Below are positions 36,886 through 45,776 of a DNA stretch of 64,000 nt, piece after piece. The DNA comes from Sorangium cellulosum (GTDB lineage Bacteria; Myxococcota_A; Polyangia; Polyangiales; Polyangiaceae). A program made the translations under genes and the position numbers. Positions within the stretch are counted from its first letter, which is position 1. Each line of letters begins with the position of its first letter. The DNA is taken from assembly GCF_002950945.1 (NCBI RefSeq), contig NZ_CP012673.1, forward strand, positions 6,710,501-6,774,500, in the 5' to 3' direction. The notes beneath the pieces are model-generated. The model was not told the origin of the DNA. It searched no databases and worked only from the letters and a program-made list of their open reading frames with translations.

Positions 36886-38436
36886 TCAATACCTTCCGGT
36901 CGCGTCCTGCCAGATCCCGATGAGCTCGTGGATGGCATCGCCGTCGAGGCCCGGCGGCTCCCTCAGGTCAGGATCGAGCTCGACGCCGTAACGACGCAGG
37001 TCCAAGAAGGGGTTCTCGTCCACATCGCTCGCGCGGATCGAGACATCCGGGTTCGCCGGGCGGAACCCGTACTGGATCGCCTTCTCCTGCATCTCCTCTG
37101 CCAGCAAGAAGTCGAGCCACCTGCTCGCGGCCTGTCTCTGAGCCGGGTCAGGCCTGATGAACACCGCCGGGTGCTCGTTCACGATGGTGGGCTGCGGATA
37201 GATGATGCGCGCGTCGCGGAGGGTGCTCTCGTGAGCGCCGAGCCGCTTCAGCGCGGGGAGCGTGAGGTGCTCGTAGGTCATCACGCCGTCGTAGCGCCCC
37301 GGGCCCACGTTGATCATCGACTCCGTGAGGAGCCGCGCGGACTCCGGCGCTTCGTCGAGGCCACCCTCGCATCGCCCGAGCGCTTGCCTCAGGCTGTCCT
37401 TGCGCTCCGCGAGCGCGCGGGCGAACGCGCCGCGCAGGTGCTCGCTCCCCGTGAGCCCTCCTCCCGCCGAGCCCTGCGCAGGCGCGTCGCTGCCCTCCAG
37501 CGCGGCCCGCTCCTTCGGGGGCAAGACGTAAGCGTAGGCCATGAGGTACAACGTCTCGAGCCCCGACGCCGCGCGGGTCGGTGAGGTATGGCCGAATTTC
37601 ACCCGACCCCATCGCTCGATCTCCTGGAGCGTCGGGAAGGGCGCCTCGTAAGCAGGCTTGATCGGGGTGCGCGTCTTCGGGGCCACCGCAGGCTTCTTCG
37701 CCGGCGGCGGCGTGAGCGGGCCGTACCAGTCGATCCAGCGCCCCGGCACCCGGTCTTCGAGGGCGACCTTGGAGAGCTCCGCGTCCCTCGGGACCAGGGC
37801 GCACGGGATCTGCCACCATGGCCCCTCCTCGCTGCGCCCCGATCGCAGGATGGCTTCGAGCACCTGGTATCGATCATGCCACACGAGCACGACCAGCGGC
37901 GACCGCGCGAGGGATCTCGCCTCGCTGCCGTCCAGGAGCTCGCCGGCGTCGGGCACCTCGCTCGATCGCTGCTTCCAGCGCGCGGCGAGGTACTGGACGA
38001 CGATGTCGTCGGCCGGCGCCCACAGCGTGGGCAGCTCGTTCTTCTGCTGCTTGTACTTCGGCTCGAGATAGGCGTCGATGATCGCATCGGCCGATTCGAT
38101 GTCGCCCATCGCGGTGAGCTTGACCTGGATGTTCGGGCAGCGCCGCGCGAACCGCTCGGCCGCGTATTCCAGCCAGGACCTCTTGTCCTCGCTGTAGACC
38201 ATGTTGACGATCAGCGGGCGCCCGTTCACGTCGCGCGGCCCACAGTCCGCGCGGAAGGCCTCGACGTCGACGAACTGGGGGGGGGCGGGCATGCCGCGGG
38301 CGAGGTTGCCGCCTCGGGACACGTAACCCACCAGGGCGCCGAGGACGCCGAGCGCGACGGCGGCCTTGAGCGCCTCGCGCGCGATGCTCGGCCCCGAGGG
38401 GGCGTCGTGTTCGGTCTCTCCGGGAATTCTGGCCAC
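36886..38436 (-). CDS. Membrane-anchored type 2 periplasmic binding protein
   Basis: A 516-residue protein with an N-terminal anchor (ALKAAVALGVLGALVGYVS) and a solute-binding-protein fold: VNMVYSEDKRSWLEYAAERF, GDIESADAIIDAYLEP, VVLVWHDRYQVLEAILRSG, and near the end PTIVNEHPAVFIRPDPAQRQ with LDFLLAEEMQEKAIQYGFRP. These match the SBP_bac_11-like part of substrate-binding plus VWA proteins, but no VWA domain follows. It has no transporter neighbours, so it may sense rather than import. The GTG start has no Shine-Dalgarno. Convergent with the SPFH gene, with a 10-bp gap. Confidence 0.75.
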   Translation of the reverse strand: MARIPGETEHDAPSGPSIAREALKAAVALGVLGALVGYVSRGGNLARGMPAPPQFVDVEAFRADCGPRDVNGRPLIVNMVYSEDKRSWLEYAAERFARRCPNIQVKLTAMGDIESADAIIDAYLEPKYKQQKNELPTLWAPADDIVVQYLAARWKQRSSEVPDAGELLDGSEARSLARSPLVVLVWHDRYQVLEAILRSGRSEEGPWWQIPCALVPRDAELSKVALEDRVPGRWIDWYGPLTPPPAKKPAVAPKTRTPIKPAYEAPFPTLQEIERWGRVKFGHTSPTRAASGLETLYLMAYAYVLPPKERAALEGSDAPAQGSAGGGLTGSEHLRGAFARALAERKDSLRQALGRCEGGLDEAPESARLLTESMINVGPGRYDGVMTYEHLTLPALKRLGAHESTLRDARIIYPQPTIVNEHPAVFIRPDPAQRQAASRWLDFLLAEEMQEKAIQYGFRPANPDVSIRASDVDENPFLDLRRYGVELDPDLREPPGLDGDAIHELIGIWQDATGRY

Positions 38437-38698
38437 GTCGAGAGGAGGCTACCCAGAACGCGTCATCGCTGGCAACGACAACCCGCCGGGCGGCCGGCGC
38501 TCCGCTCCCGGGAGCGGGGCCGCGAGGCGCCCGCCGCGGGCGCTGGCAGGACAGAGGGGTGCTCGCGAGACGGGCGTCCGTACGAGGGATCCAGGGAGGG
38601 TCCGGGACACCAGGGCGCCCCGGCGCGGCTCACCCGGCAGAGAGGCCTGGTAGCCCTCGGCCGCGGTCGGGCCGCACGCGACGCCCGTTCGATACAGC

Positions 38699-39307
38699 CT
38701 AGTGGACGCGGCCCACGGCCGCCTTGGCCTTCTCGTACTCCAGGTTGAAGTGAGCGCGCATCGCTTGGGGGTTGAAGTCGAGGAGCGTCCCGCCCGACTC
38801 GAAGTGCATCATGAAGATCTTGCCCGTGGCGTGGGTAAATGCGCCCGCGAAGACAGGCACGGAGACGGCGCCGAGGGTCGAGCCGATGACGGGGAGGAAC
38901 TTGGAGATGCTGAACCCGATCGCGGTCCCCAGCCCCACGCTCCCGAGGCCGGTGAGCAGCGCGCCGGTGATCTTCTTGGCGAGGGACGAGCTGAAGCTCA
39001 CTCCATAGAGGTCAGAGAGCTCCTTCAGCATCTTGACCTGCACACCGGTGATCGAGACGATATCGAAGAGCGGGATAGGGACGATGCCCGCTCCGAGCGC
39101 CCAGAGCACGTTCCGATGAACGATCCCCTCCGCCTGGCCGACGCGCGAGCTGAGCTCGCTCGGGCTCGGGCTCGCCTTGGACTCGACCTTGTACTCGTGC
39201 TTGGTCTCGTATTTGACCCCCTCGCTGGTCTCGGTCTTGACCTCCTCCTTGAACTCCTTCTTTCCGGGCTCGTTCACTTGGGTGGTATACACGGTCTCGG
39301 TGGACAT
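38699..39307 (-). CDS. DUF697-family membrane protein
   Basis: A 202-residue protein with AGGAG nine bases before the ATG. A charged Lys/Glu-rich N-terminal tail (residues 1-50) is followed by the DUF697 core. This is a hairpin ALGAGIVPIPLFDIVSITGV, then KMLKELSDLYGVSFSSSLAK, then Gly-rich helices ALLTGLGSVGLGTAIGF and GAVSVPVFAGAFTHATG, ending with FESGGTLLDFNP. The family associates with membranes and is often linked to GTPases or YcjF-like stress proteins; no partner is seen here. Confidence 0.8.
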   Translation of the reverse strand: MSTETVYTTQVNEPGKKEFKEEVKTETSEGVKYETKHEYKVESKASPSPSELSSRVGQAEGIVHRNVLWALGAGIVPIPLFDIVSITGVQVKMLKELSDLYGVSFSSSLAKKITGALLTGLGSVGLGTAIGFSISKFLPVIGSTLGAVSVPVFAGAFTHATGKIFMMHFESGGTLLDFNPQAMRAHFNLEYEKAKAAVGRVH

Positions 39308-39984
39308 TGTTCATCACTCCTACTGTGCGTAGTTTGAAAACCGAAGAGGGGATGCTCCTGGGTAGGCGATTCGGCTCGGCGTCGCCCTGAGCGGCGGCGT
39401 CCGGGTGCATGTGCCAAGTGGCACGCGTATTGCTACGGAGCTTGTCGTGACCATCCACTATTGCGGACGTATCGCTCGCCGGCGATGACCTCGCCGGCCG
39501 CATCGCGCGGCGTCGCGGCGTCGAAGGGGCGGCGGCGACGCTCCTCGGCGGCTTCATGGGGGTCGGCTCGGCGATGGTCACGGCGGTCTTCTCGCGTGGA
39601 TGGCGTCCCTGGGTGCCCTGCGGACACCGGTGCCGGTCAGTATTCCGGGACATCGCCGGTGGATCAACAAAGAATCGACCCTTGTTGACGCCCGATCGCG
39701 TCTTCGGAGACCGACCTGGGGCAATCTGCTCCAGTCCCTCGCGGCCAAACGTTACCGTGCTCAGCGCGGCAGCAGCGATGGCGCACCCCTCGTGTGCGCG
39801 GATCCTGCCGTGGGGCCGAGGCGCGGGGGCCGACAGCGCTGACGCTGCGGATCGCTGCCCCATGCCGAAGCAGCATCGGGAGACTCCTTGCGGCGCCGTC
39901 GGGCTATCCACGCGTGACCGGTCCGTCATCCATCACGATTCGTCCTGGCAGGAGCCTGTGCGGGGAGCGGTGGACGACGCGCCT
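39308..39984. other. Intergenic region, no supported gene
   Basis: The frames here are short or of poor composition. One plus-strand stretch (39457-39620) reads LAGDDLAGRIARRRGVEG then LLGGFMGVGSAMVTAVFS and looks mildly protein-like, but it lacks a start and breaks soon after. Possibly a gene remnant. Confidence 0.3.
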
Positions 39985-40521
39985 TTAGAGCTGCGGGGCG
40001 ACGAGCGCGGTCTGGGTGAGGCTCAGGGGGAACGTCTCGACGAGGTGGGCGACGGCGATACCTTCTTGGAGCCGCATGACGTAGCTGCGCCGCACCGCGC
40101 GGGTCGCGGGCGACAGGCCGTCGAACAGAAGGCAGAGGTCTCCGAGGCTCTGGTCGGCCCCGAGCAGGTCGGTCCGCGTGACACGGACCTGCGCAGTTTG
40201 AAGGAGCCGTCCGAACGGAACGTCCGAGGAGAGCAGCCCTCTTCGGACCGCGAGCGGCAGCTGGCACAGAGCGATGCTGGCCGTGGCATGCAAGTACGCG
40301 CGGCCTGACGGCGTGCCGCGCAGCAAGACCGCTCGAAGGAGGATCTCCTCGCCGGGAGACCAGAGCCCGCGGTAGAGCGCCACGTCGCTGCGCTCGACCA
40401 CGGTGAGCACCTGATGCAGCACCTGAGCTCGGATGGACTCGCCGACAAGCTGCTCGAGGAGCGTTGTCACGTTGAGGACGGGGGGGTCAGCGGCGTCGGG
40501 CCAGAGGAGACGGGTCGACAT
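39985..40521 (-). CDS. Chorismate-lyase-like (DUF98/UbiC-fold) protein
   Basis: A 178-residue protein. ATG 40521 is chosen because AAGGA lies seven bases upstream; the longer frame upstream is Arg/Pro-rich. The pattern TTLLEQLVGESIRAQVLHQV, then LLRAVLLRGTPSGRAYLHAT, then CQLPLAVRRGLLSSDVPFG, then RVTRTDLLGAD follows DUF98 and chorismate pyruvate-lyase relatives. In these, an Arg (in the LLR.VLL strand) and a late acidic residue line the product pocket. It could make 4-hydroxybenzoate from chorismate or bind a related acid. No quinone genes lie nearby. Confidence 0.6.
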   Translation of the reverse strand: MSTRLLWPDAADPPVLNVTTLLEQLVGESIRAQVLHQVLTVVERSDVALYRGLWSPGEEILLRAVLLRGTPSGRAYLHATASIALCQLPLAVRRGLLSSDVPFGRLLQTAQVRVTRTDLLGADQSLGDLCLLFDGLSPATRAVRRSYVMRLQEGIAVAHLVETFPLSLTQTALVAPQL

Positions 40522-41166
40522 GCAGGCATCCTTGCGGGGCGGAGAGTCGGGCGGACCGGGAGGCTGCATGGGTGGGATGCCGCTGAAGAAGGGGGACAGC
40601 ACACACCCTGAACCAGTGTCACTGAGCCTCCGCGATAACGGAGGATCCGGTGACGCACGACGACCGCCTGCGCATCGCGATTTGCGCTGTTCCTGAGGAG
40701 CGGTCTGTTCCACGGCTCGCCTCCTGAGCCGGTGGAGCGGGCGAGATACGTGGCGCACGCCATGGATGACCGGCGCCCGCACGCCGGTGCGCTCGTCATC
40801 CTGTCACTTCTGCGGCTGGAACACCGAGGATCCAAACAGCGGCGACCGTATCCCAGGATTTTTTTCATTTCAAGCTTGCTGAACGACCCCGCTGTAGGTC
40901 AGGCGATCACCTGCTCGGCGCCCTCGGTAGGCTGGCCCGTCGGGCGGCGGTGACGCGCCGATTCTGCCGGGCGGGAGAGCGGCCCGCTGTGATTCGAACG
41001 TCGGTCGTCCTGCCGATGACACCTCGTCGGCTGTCGTGATGGACGGCTGGTCCTCGGGTGAATGCGCGATGAAGGACGCAGCGACGCGACGGTGAACACC
41101 CGTTGAATCCAGGGAAGAGCCCGCGCCCCTGCCGGTGGGAACCGCCCGGGAGCGCGGCGGCCGGCG
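40522..41166. other. Intergenic region with a ribosome-site-led short frame
   Basis: No established gene. At 40650 a GTG with GGAGG six bases upstream opens a 25-codon plus-strand frame ending at 40727 (THDDRLRIAICAVPEERS core). There is no downstream plus-strand gene nearby for it to lead, so it may be a remnant or a small protein. Confidence 0.3.
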
Positions 41167-42813
41167 TCAGCGCACCTTGCCGTCGCCTCGACCGGAGGGC
41201 GCGGTGTGGCGGCGATAGACGCGGGGGCTCACCCCGACGAGCCGTCGGAACAGCTTCTCGAAATAGCTCAGATCGGCGAAGCCCACGGCGATCGCCACGT
41301 CGGTGATCCGCTGACGGCTGCTCTCGAGCAGCTGCTTCGCCCGCTCGACGCGGAGCCGTCCGAGGAAGGGCTTGAAGCTCATGCCCAGCGAGCTCTTGAA
41401 CAGGTACGACAGGTGCGAGGCGCTGACGCGGGCGTGGCGCGCGAGCTGCGCGAGCGCGATCGGCTCGACGTAGTGCTCGCCGAGGTAGACGAGCGCCCGC
41501 CCGAGCCCGTCATGCAGCGTGGGCAGCTGCGAGGAGTCCTTCGCCAGGACCATGCGCGCCCACCGGCACGCCGCCTCGTCCAGCGGCGGATGATGGAGCC
41601 GCGGCGCCGCGCCCTTCCCGCCGTGTCCCCCGACGGCGCGCGCCGGGGCGGACGCGATCCACGGCGTGTGCTCGAGGATGTCCGCGCGGCGGATGGGCTC
41701 GGCGCCCGTCATCACGGCGAGGCGCACGACGGCGCGCTCGAGCTCCGCGAGGTTCTCGGGCCAGGCGTACGCCTGGCAAGCGCCGATGAGCTCCTCCGTG
41801 CTCTTCCGGTCCCACGGGTGGCCGTAGCGGTGAAGCACCCAGGCCACGAGCGCCTCGATGTCCTCCCGCCGGGCGCGGAGGGGCGGCAAGGAGATCGACA
41901 GGAAATCGAGCCTCATGAGCAGCGGCTTCGAGAACTGTCCCTCCCTGACGAGGCCGTGCAGATCGCTCGTCGAGGCGCCGATGATCCGCGGCAGCGCGCG
42001 GCGCTCGCCAGCGCTCCCCGCGAGGCTCTGCCCTGCGCGCAGGAGCTCGAGGAGCCCCGACTGCGCCGGCGGCGGGAGCTCGTCGACGCCGTCGACGAGG
42101 AGCGTGCCGCCGCGCGCCTGCTCGAACCAGCGCGACAGCCGCGCGAGCGCGTCGCCCTGGAGCTGGCCCGGGTCATGGACCACGACGAAGGGGCCGCCGC
42201 GGTCGGGTCCGAGGCTGTGGAGCGAGGCGGCGACGATCTCCTTCTCCGTCCCGAGCTCGCCCTGGATCAGCACCGGGAGCCGGCTCGCTGCCGCCCGCTC
42301 GATGAAGGTGTCCACCGCGCGGACCGCCGCGCTCACGCCGATGAGCATCGCCGGCTCGCCGAGGCGCTCCTCGGCCCAGCGCTCCACCTCGTGGCGCTTG
42401 ACGAGCGACGCCGAGGCGCGGCTCACCGACCGGCAGAGCGACGCGGCGTCCGCCTCCTGGCCGAGGTCGGCCCCGAGCGAGAGACGGAGCTCGCCGATGG
42501 AGGCGCCGCCATACACGATCGGCTCCGTGATCGCGGGCGCCTGCGCTGCCGGCGCCAGGCTGGCGAGGCGCGGCGCGTCGGGAGCGTCCACCCAGCGCAG
42601 ATGCAGATCGCGGCCGCTGCGCCTCAGCGCGAGGGTGCCGTGAGCGCGCAGCCAGAGCGACCCCTCGAGCGCTCCGGTGGCCTCGGCGAGCGAGCGCAGG
42701 AGCCGCTCGAGCAGGCGCGCGAGCGTCGGCAGGGGTCGATAGGCGGCGCGGAGCAGCTCCTCCGCGGCCTCGTTCGCGCTGGAGAGGGTGGCGCCAGAAG
42801 AACGAGCGGCCAT
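41167..42813 (-). CDS. Transcription regulator: degenerate sigma-54-type AAA+ domain with AraC DNA-binding end
   Basis: A 548-residue protein. ATG 42813 has AGGAGG six bases upstream. Residues about 20-150 form a GAF-like sensor. About 155-400 form an AAA+ domain of the sigma-54-activator type (MLIGVSAAVRAVDTFIERAA, LPPLRARREDIEALVAW, AWPENLAELERAVVRL). Walker A reads GELGTEKE (185-192) instead of GESGTGKE. Walker B reads LLVDG instead of LFLDE. The GAFTGA loop is absent. Residues about 430-540 are an AraC helix-turn-helix pair (LAQLARHARVSASHLSYLF, ITDVAIAVGFADLSYFEKLF). ATP hydrolysis and sigma-54 contact are therefore unlikely; it probably acts as an AraC-type regulator with a borrowed scaffold. 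Targets unknown. Confidence 0.85.
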   Translation of the reverse strand: MAARSSGATLSSANEAAEELLRAAYRPLPTLARLLERLLRSLAEATGALEGSLWLRAHGTLALRRSGRDLHLRWVDAPDAPRLASLAPAAQAPAITEPIVYGGASIGELRLSLGADLGQEADAASLCRSVSRASASLVKRHEVERWAEERLGEPAMLIGVSAAVRAVDTFIERAAASRLPVLIQGELGTEKEIVAASLHSLGPDRGGPFVVVHDPGQLQGDALARLSRWFEQARGGTLLVDGVDELPPPAQSGLLELLRAGQSLAGSAGERRALPRIIGASTSDLHGLVREGQFSKPLLMRLDFLSISLPPLRARREDIEALVAWVLHRYGHPWDRKSTEELIGACQAYAWPENLAELERAVVRLAVMTGAEPIRRADILEHTPWIASAPARAVGGHGGKGAAPRLHHPPLDEAACRWARMVLAKDSSQLPTLHDGLGRALVYLGEHYVEPIALAQLARHARVSASHLSYLFKSSLGMSFKPFLGRLRVERAKQLLESSRQRITDVAIAVGFADLSYFEKLFRRLVGVSPRVYRRHTAPSGRGDGKVR

Positions 42814-42929
42814 GTCAAGCCTCCTGCCGTGGACGCTGCGGAGGAGCGTGACGCTCGGGCCCGCCGCGCCGGGTGCGGCGGGAATCTCGGACATCCGCGC
42901 CGCTTGCCGCTATGACGCGCTATTTCTCG

Positions 42930-43193
42930 CTATTTCACGCCGTCGAGCCGCGGCCCCTCGCGCGTCCAGGGATCGAGGCAAAAGTCCCGCGAGGTGCCCC
43001 CGAGCCCTCTCACCCCGTAAGGGCTCTCGTCCGGCGGGGTCTCCTGCACGCTCGCGATCGAGCGGGCACCGCCGTCGCTCTCGATCACCCGAACGAACCG
43101 GGCGTCGAGGTGGTTGCCGCAGGGAGAGACGCGCCCGTCGGCGCCGCGCGCGGCCCGCTCTCGCTCGAGCTCGCTGGGGAGCCGCCACGGACG
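42930..43193 (-). pseudogene. Decayed FGE-sulfatase domain in a shifted frame
   Basis: In the frame ending at the TAG at 42930-42932, minus strand, about 87 residues are recognisable FGE-fold sequence: RLPSELERERAARGADGRVS, then VQETPPDESPYGVRGLGGTS, then RDFCLDPWTREG. The normal blocks are LPTE-EWE-AARG, YPWG, DESPYGV-DM-GN and R-W. The Trp of YPWG has become Cys (SPCGN). It lies directly after, and in a different frame from, the kinase gene at 43085-44629. It is the damaged second half of a former kinase-FGE fusion and lacks the C-terminal RGGSW block. Confidence 0.7.
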
Positions 43194-44629
43194 ACCGTGG
43201 CCCCCGGCGGCTCCGTCACCAGCGACAGCTCCCCCGCGGCGCGCAGGAACGCCGCGTGTTTGCGCCGATCATGCGCGCGGAGGAGGGCCTCGAAGCAGAG
43301 CGCGTCGGCCTTGCGCTGCGCGCGCTCGGCTTCGGCCAGGCGCCCCCGATAGTGATCGGCGAGCGCGGCGTGGGCGTCGGGGAGCTCCGGATCGACGCCG
43401 AGCGCGCCGTGGATCCGGGCGAGCCACTCGGCCTCGCGCAGCGCCGCCTCGGCGGCGAGCGCCTCGGCGTCGTCCTCGCGCGCCCAGCCCCGTTGCCTCG
43501 TGTCGAGCGGAGTGCCCGGCCGCGCCGCCGCGAGCAGCGCCTGCGCCTCCGCCTTCGCGCGCGCGGCCCCCTCGCGGCAGGCCGCGATGCCGGGCAGGAA
43601 CGCCTGCGCTCTCCGCACCGCGCGCAGCGCCTGTTCCTGTCGTGAGCTGCGGTCGAGCCATGAAGAGATCTCCTCGGCGAGGGCGGAGGCGTTCGGGTAG
43701 CGGGCCGCGATCTCCCGGGCCATCGCCCGCGAACAGATGGCCGCGAGCTCCGCCGGCGGCTGCGGCCCGCCGCGCGCTGCCTCGGTGACCGGCAGCGGCG
43801 GGCCCGCGAGGATCTGCCGGACAGGCATGAAGCCTGATGTCCTGTAGGGAGGCTGACCGGAGAGCAGGTGATAGAGGACGGCGCCGAGCGCATAGACATC
43901 GCTTTGCGGGCTGTGGAGCCGATGCCGCCCTGCCGCCTGCTCAGGCGGCATGTACGCGGGCGTGCCGAGCACGTCGCCCTCGCACGTCAGCCTGGGGTCG
44001 TTCGCGGCGCGGGCCTGGAACGCCACGGCCTCGCCGCTCGGCGCCGCGTCCTCGGCGGCGCGGCGCGCCAGCCCCCAATCCATCACCAGCACCTCCCCGA
44101 GCTCACCCACCATCAGGTTTGCCGGCTTGAGATCCCGGTGCACCACCCCCTGGCGGTGCGCGTAGGCCACGGCCTCTGCGACGCGGGCGAACGCGGTGAC
44201 GGCGTGCCGGAACGTCCAGCCCGACGGGCCTGGCCGGAAGCCCGCGGGCGACCTTATGGCGTGGAGCTCCGCGAGCGCCGCTTCGAACGTGCGCCCCCGC
44301 ACCTCCTGCATCGTGAACCAGAGTCGCCCGTCCGCGAGCTCCCCGCGGTCATAGACGGCCACGATGGCCGGGTGCTGGAGCCCTGCCGTGATCTCCGCCT
44401 CGTTGAGGAAGCGCGCGCGCACCCGCGGGTGATCCACGTACTCAAACCGGAGCAGCTTCATGGCGATCATCCGTCGGAAGAGGCGATCGCGCACGCGCCT
44501 CACCTCACCGAATGAGCCAGACGCGATAGGTCCGACGTCCTCGTACCGACCGGGCAGGGAGACCGTGCCGTCGAGCGCGAGCGCCGCCTCGCCAGAGCCG
44601 AGGAAGGTTGGAGTAGCGCTCATGGTCAT
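43085..44629 (-). CDS. Ser/Thr protein kinase, C-terminally truncated by frameshift
   Basis: A 514-residue kinase. Residues about 28-330 carry the kinase fold: glycine loop IASGSFGEV, Lys in MIAMKLLRF, HRDLKPANLM, DWG (the usual variant of DFG in this group), and the APE region YMPPEQAAG. A helical linker (about 335-475) follows, then the first strand of a PEGA domain (GELSLVTEPPGATV). After that the frame continues into 35 Ser/Thr/Pro-rich residues with no domain character. The expected continuation is found in another frame at 42930-43193. The kinase part looks intact and may still be active. Divergent from the FHA gene. Confidence 0.85.
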   Translation of the reverse strand: MTMSATPTFLGSGEAALALDGTVSLPGRYEDVGPIASGSFGEVRRVRDRLFRRMIAMKLLRFEYVDHPRVRARFLNEAEITAGLQHPAIVAVYDRGELADGRLWFTMQEVRGRTFEAALAELHAIRSPAGFRPGPSGWTFRHAVTAFARVAEAVAYAHRQGVVHRDLKPANLMVGELGEVLVMDWGLARRAAEDAAPSGEAVAFQARAANDPRLTCEGDVLGTPAYMPPEQAAGRHRLHSPQSDVYALGAVLYHLLSGQPPYRTSGFMPVRQILAGPPLPVTEAARGGPQPPAELAAICSRAMAREIAARYPNASALAEEISSWLDRSSRQEQALRAVRRAQAFLPGIAACREGAARAKAEAQALLAAARPGTPLDTRQRGWAREDDAEALAAEAALREAEWLARIHGALGVDPELPDAHAALADHYRGRLAEAERAQRKADALCFEALLRAHDRRKHAAFLRAAGELSLVTEPPGATVVRGGSPASSSESGPRAAPTGASLPAATTSTPGSFG

Positions 44630-44710
44630 CGGGATGGAGCCTGAGGGGCCTAATGGGTCCTATTTTTGTTCCATGATGCTTGCCGGCCGTGTACCTTGCC
44701 CAGGTCGCGC

Positions 44711-45619
44711 GTGGGCATCCTCAAGCAGCTACCGATCGAGCGGCGATTCACCCTCGGACCTCGATGTCTCGTCGGGCGGCACCCCGCCTGTGACCTGCGT
44801 TTCGACGATCTGCGCGTCTCCTGGGAGCACGCCGTCCTGCGCTGGATCAATGGATGTTGGGAGCTGCGGGATCTCGGCAGCCGCAATGGCACCTTCGTCG
44901 ACGGCCGGCGGCTCAAGCCGGGCGAGCGGGTCGCGCTCGCGACGGGGGAGGCCGTCGGGCTCGGCGGCGCTGCCAGCAGCTTCGCCCTGGTGGACGGGGG
45001 AGGGCCGGCGCCGGGCGCGCGCCATCGCTCCTCCGGCGCGTACCGGTGCGCCGCCGATCACGTGCTCGTGCTTCCGTGCGAGGAGCGGCCCATCGTGACC
45101 GTCTATGAGGACTGCGCCGGGCGCTGGGTGGCGGAGCACGAGGAGCGGCTCGATGTCGTCCAGGACCACGATCTCGTCGTGGTCGACGGCGAGCCGTGGG
45201 TGCTCGAGTTACCCACGGGCCTCCGGGCGACCTGGGAGGCTTCGGCCGGCTTGACGATCGAGCTCGTGGGGCTCCGGATCGCGGCGAGCCGCGACGAGGA
45301 GCACGTCGAGGTCACCGTCGTCCACGACGCCGGCGCCTTTCAGCTGTCGCCCCGGAGCTACCATTACCTCCTCCTCGTCCTCGCCCGCCTCGTCCTCGAA
45401 GACACGCAGGCGTCGGCCGCCGAGCGCGGATGGGTGGACCGAGACGCGCTGTGCCGGATGCTGTCGATCGACGCGCTCAAGCTCAACCTGGACGTCTGCC
45501 GGCTCCGCAAGCAGCTCGGTGAGGCGGGGGTGCACGGGGCCGCCGGGATCGTCGAGCGGCGGCCGGCGACTGGGCAGCTCCGGCTCGGGATCTCGCGTGT
45601 CGAGGTGGCCTCGCTCTGA
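44711..45619 (+). CDS. FHA-domain protein with C-terminal winged-helix-like region
   Basis: A 302-residue cytoplasmic protein; GTG start at 44711. The FHA domain (residues about 5-90) keeps the phosphothreonine-binding set: GR in VGRHPACDL, S..H in RVSWEHAVL, and N-G-T in LGSRNGTFVDG. The middle is beta-rich. Residues about 205-290 (QLSPRSYHYLLLVLARLVLE, WVDRDALCRMLS, LNLDVCRLRKQLGEAG) look like a winged-helix or OmpR/SARP-like DNA-binding fold. The adjacent divergent kinase gene (82 bp away) is the natural candidate for its phospho-partner (inference). Confidence 0.85.
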   Translation: MGILKQLPIERRFTLGPRCLVGRHPACDLRFDDLRVSWEHAVLRWINGCWELRDLGSRNGTFVDGRRLKPGERVALATGEAVGLGGAASSFALVDGGGPAPGARHRSSGAYRCAADHVLVLPCEERPIVTVYEDCAGRWVAEHEERLDVVQDHDLVVVDGEPWVLELPTGLRATWEASAGLTIELVGLRIAASRDEEHVEVTVVHDAGAFQLSPRSYHYLLLVLARLVLEDTQASAAERGWVDRDALCRMLSIDALKLNLDVCRLRKQLGEAGVHGAAGIVERRPATGQLRLGISRVEVASL

Positions 45620-45776
45620 CGCGCGCGCGCCACCCGATCCGCGCGCCGCGGCGGATTCCAATTGACGCCGGCCTGCCTTGCTTGGTAAGTGCATGACGCA
45701 GTGCCCCACGCTGCAGCGAGGGCCAGGTTTCCAGGGCGAGCGGTCTTTACAGTCAAGCGATGGGGGGTCCTTCGAC

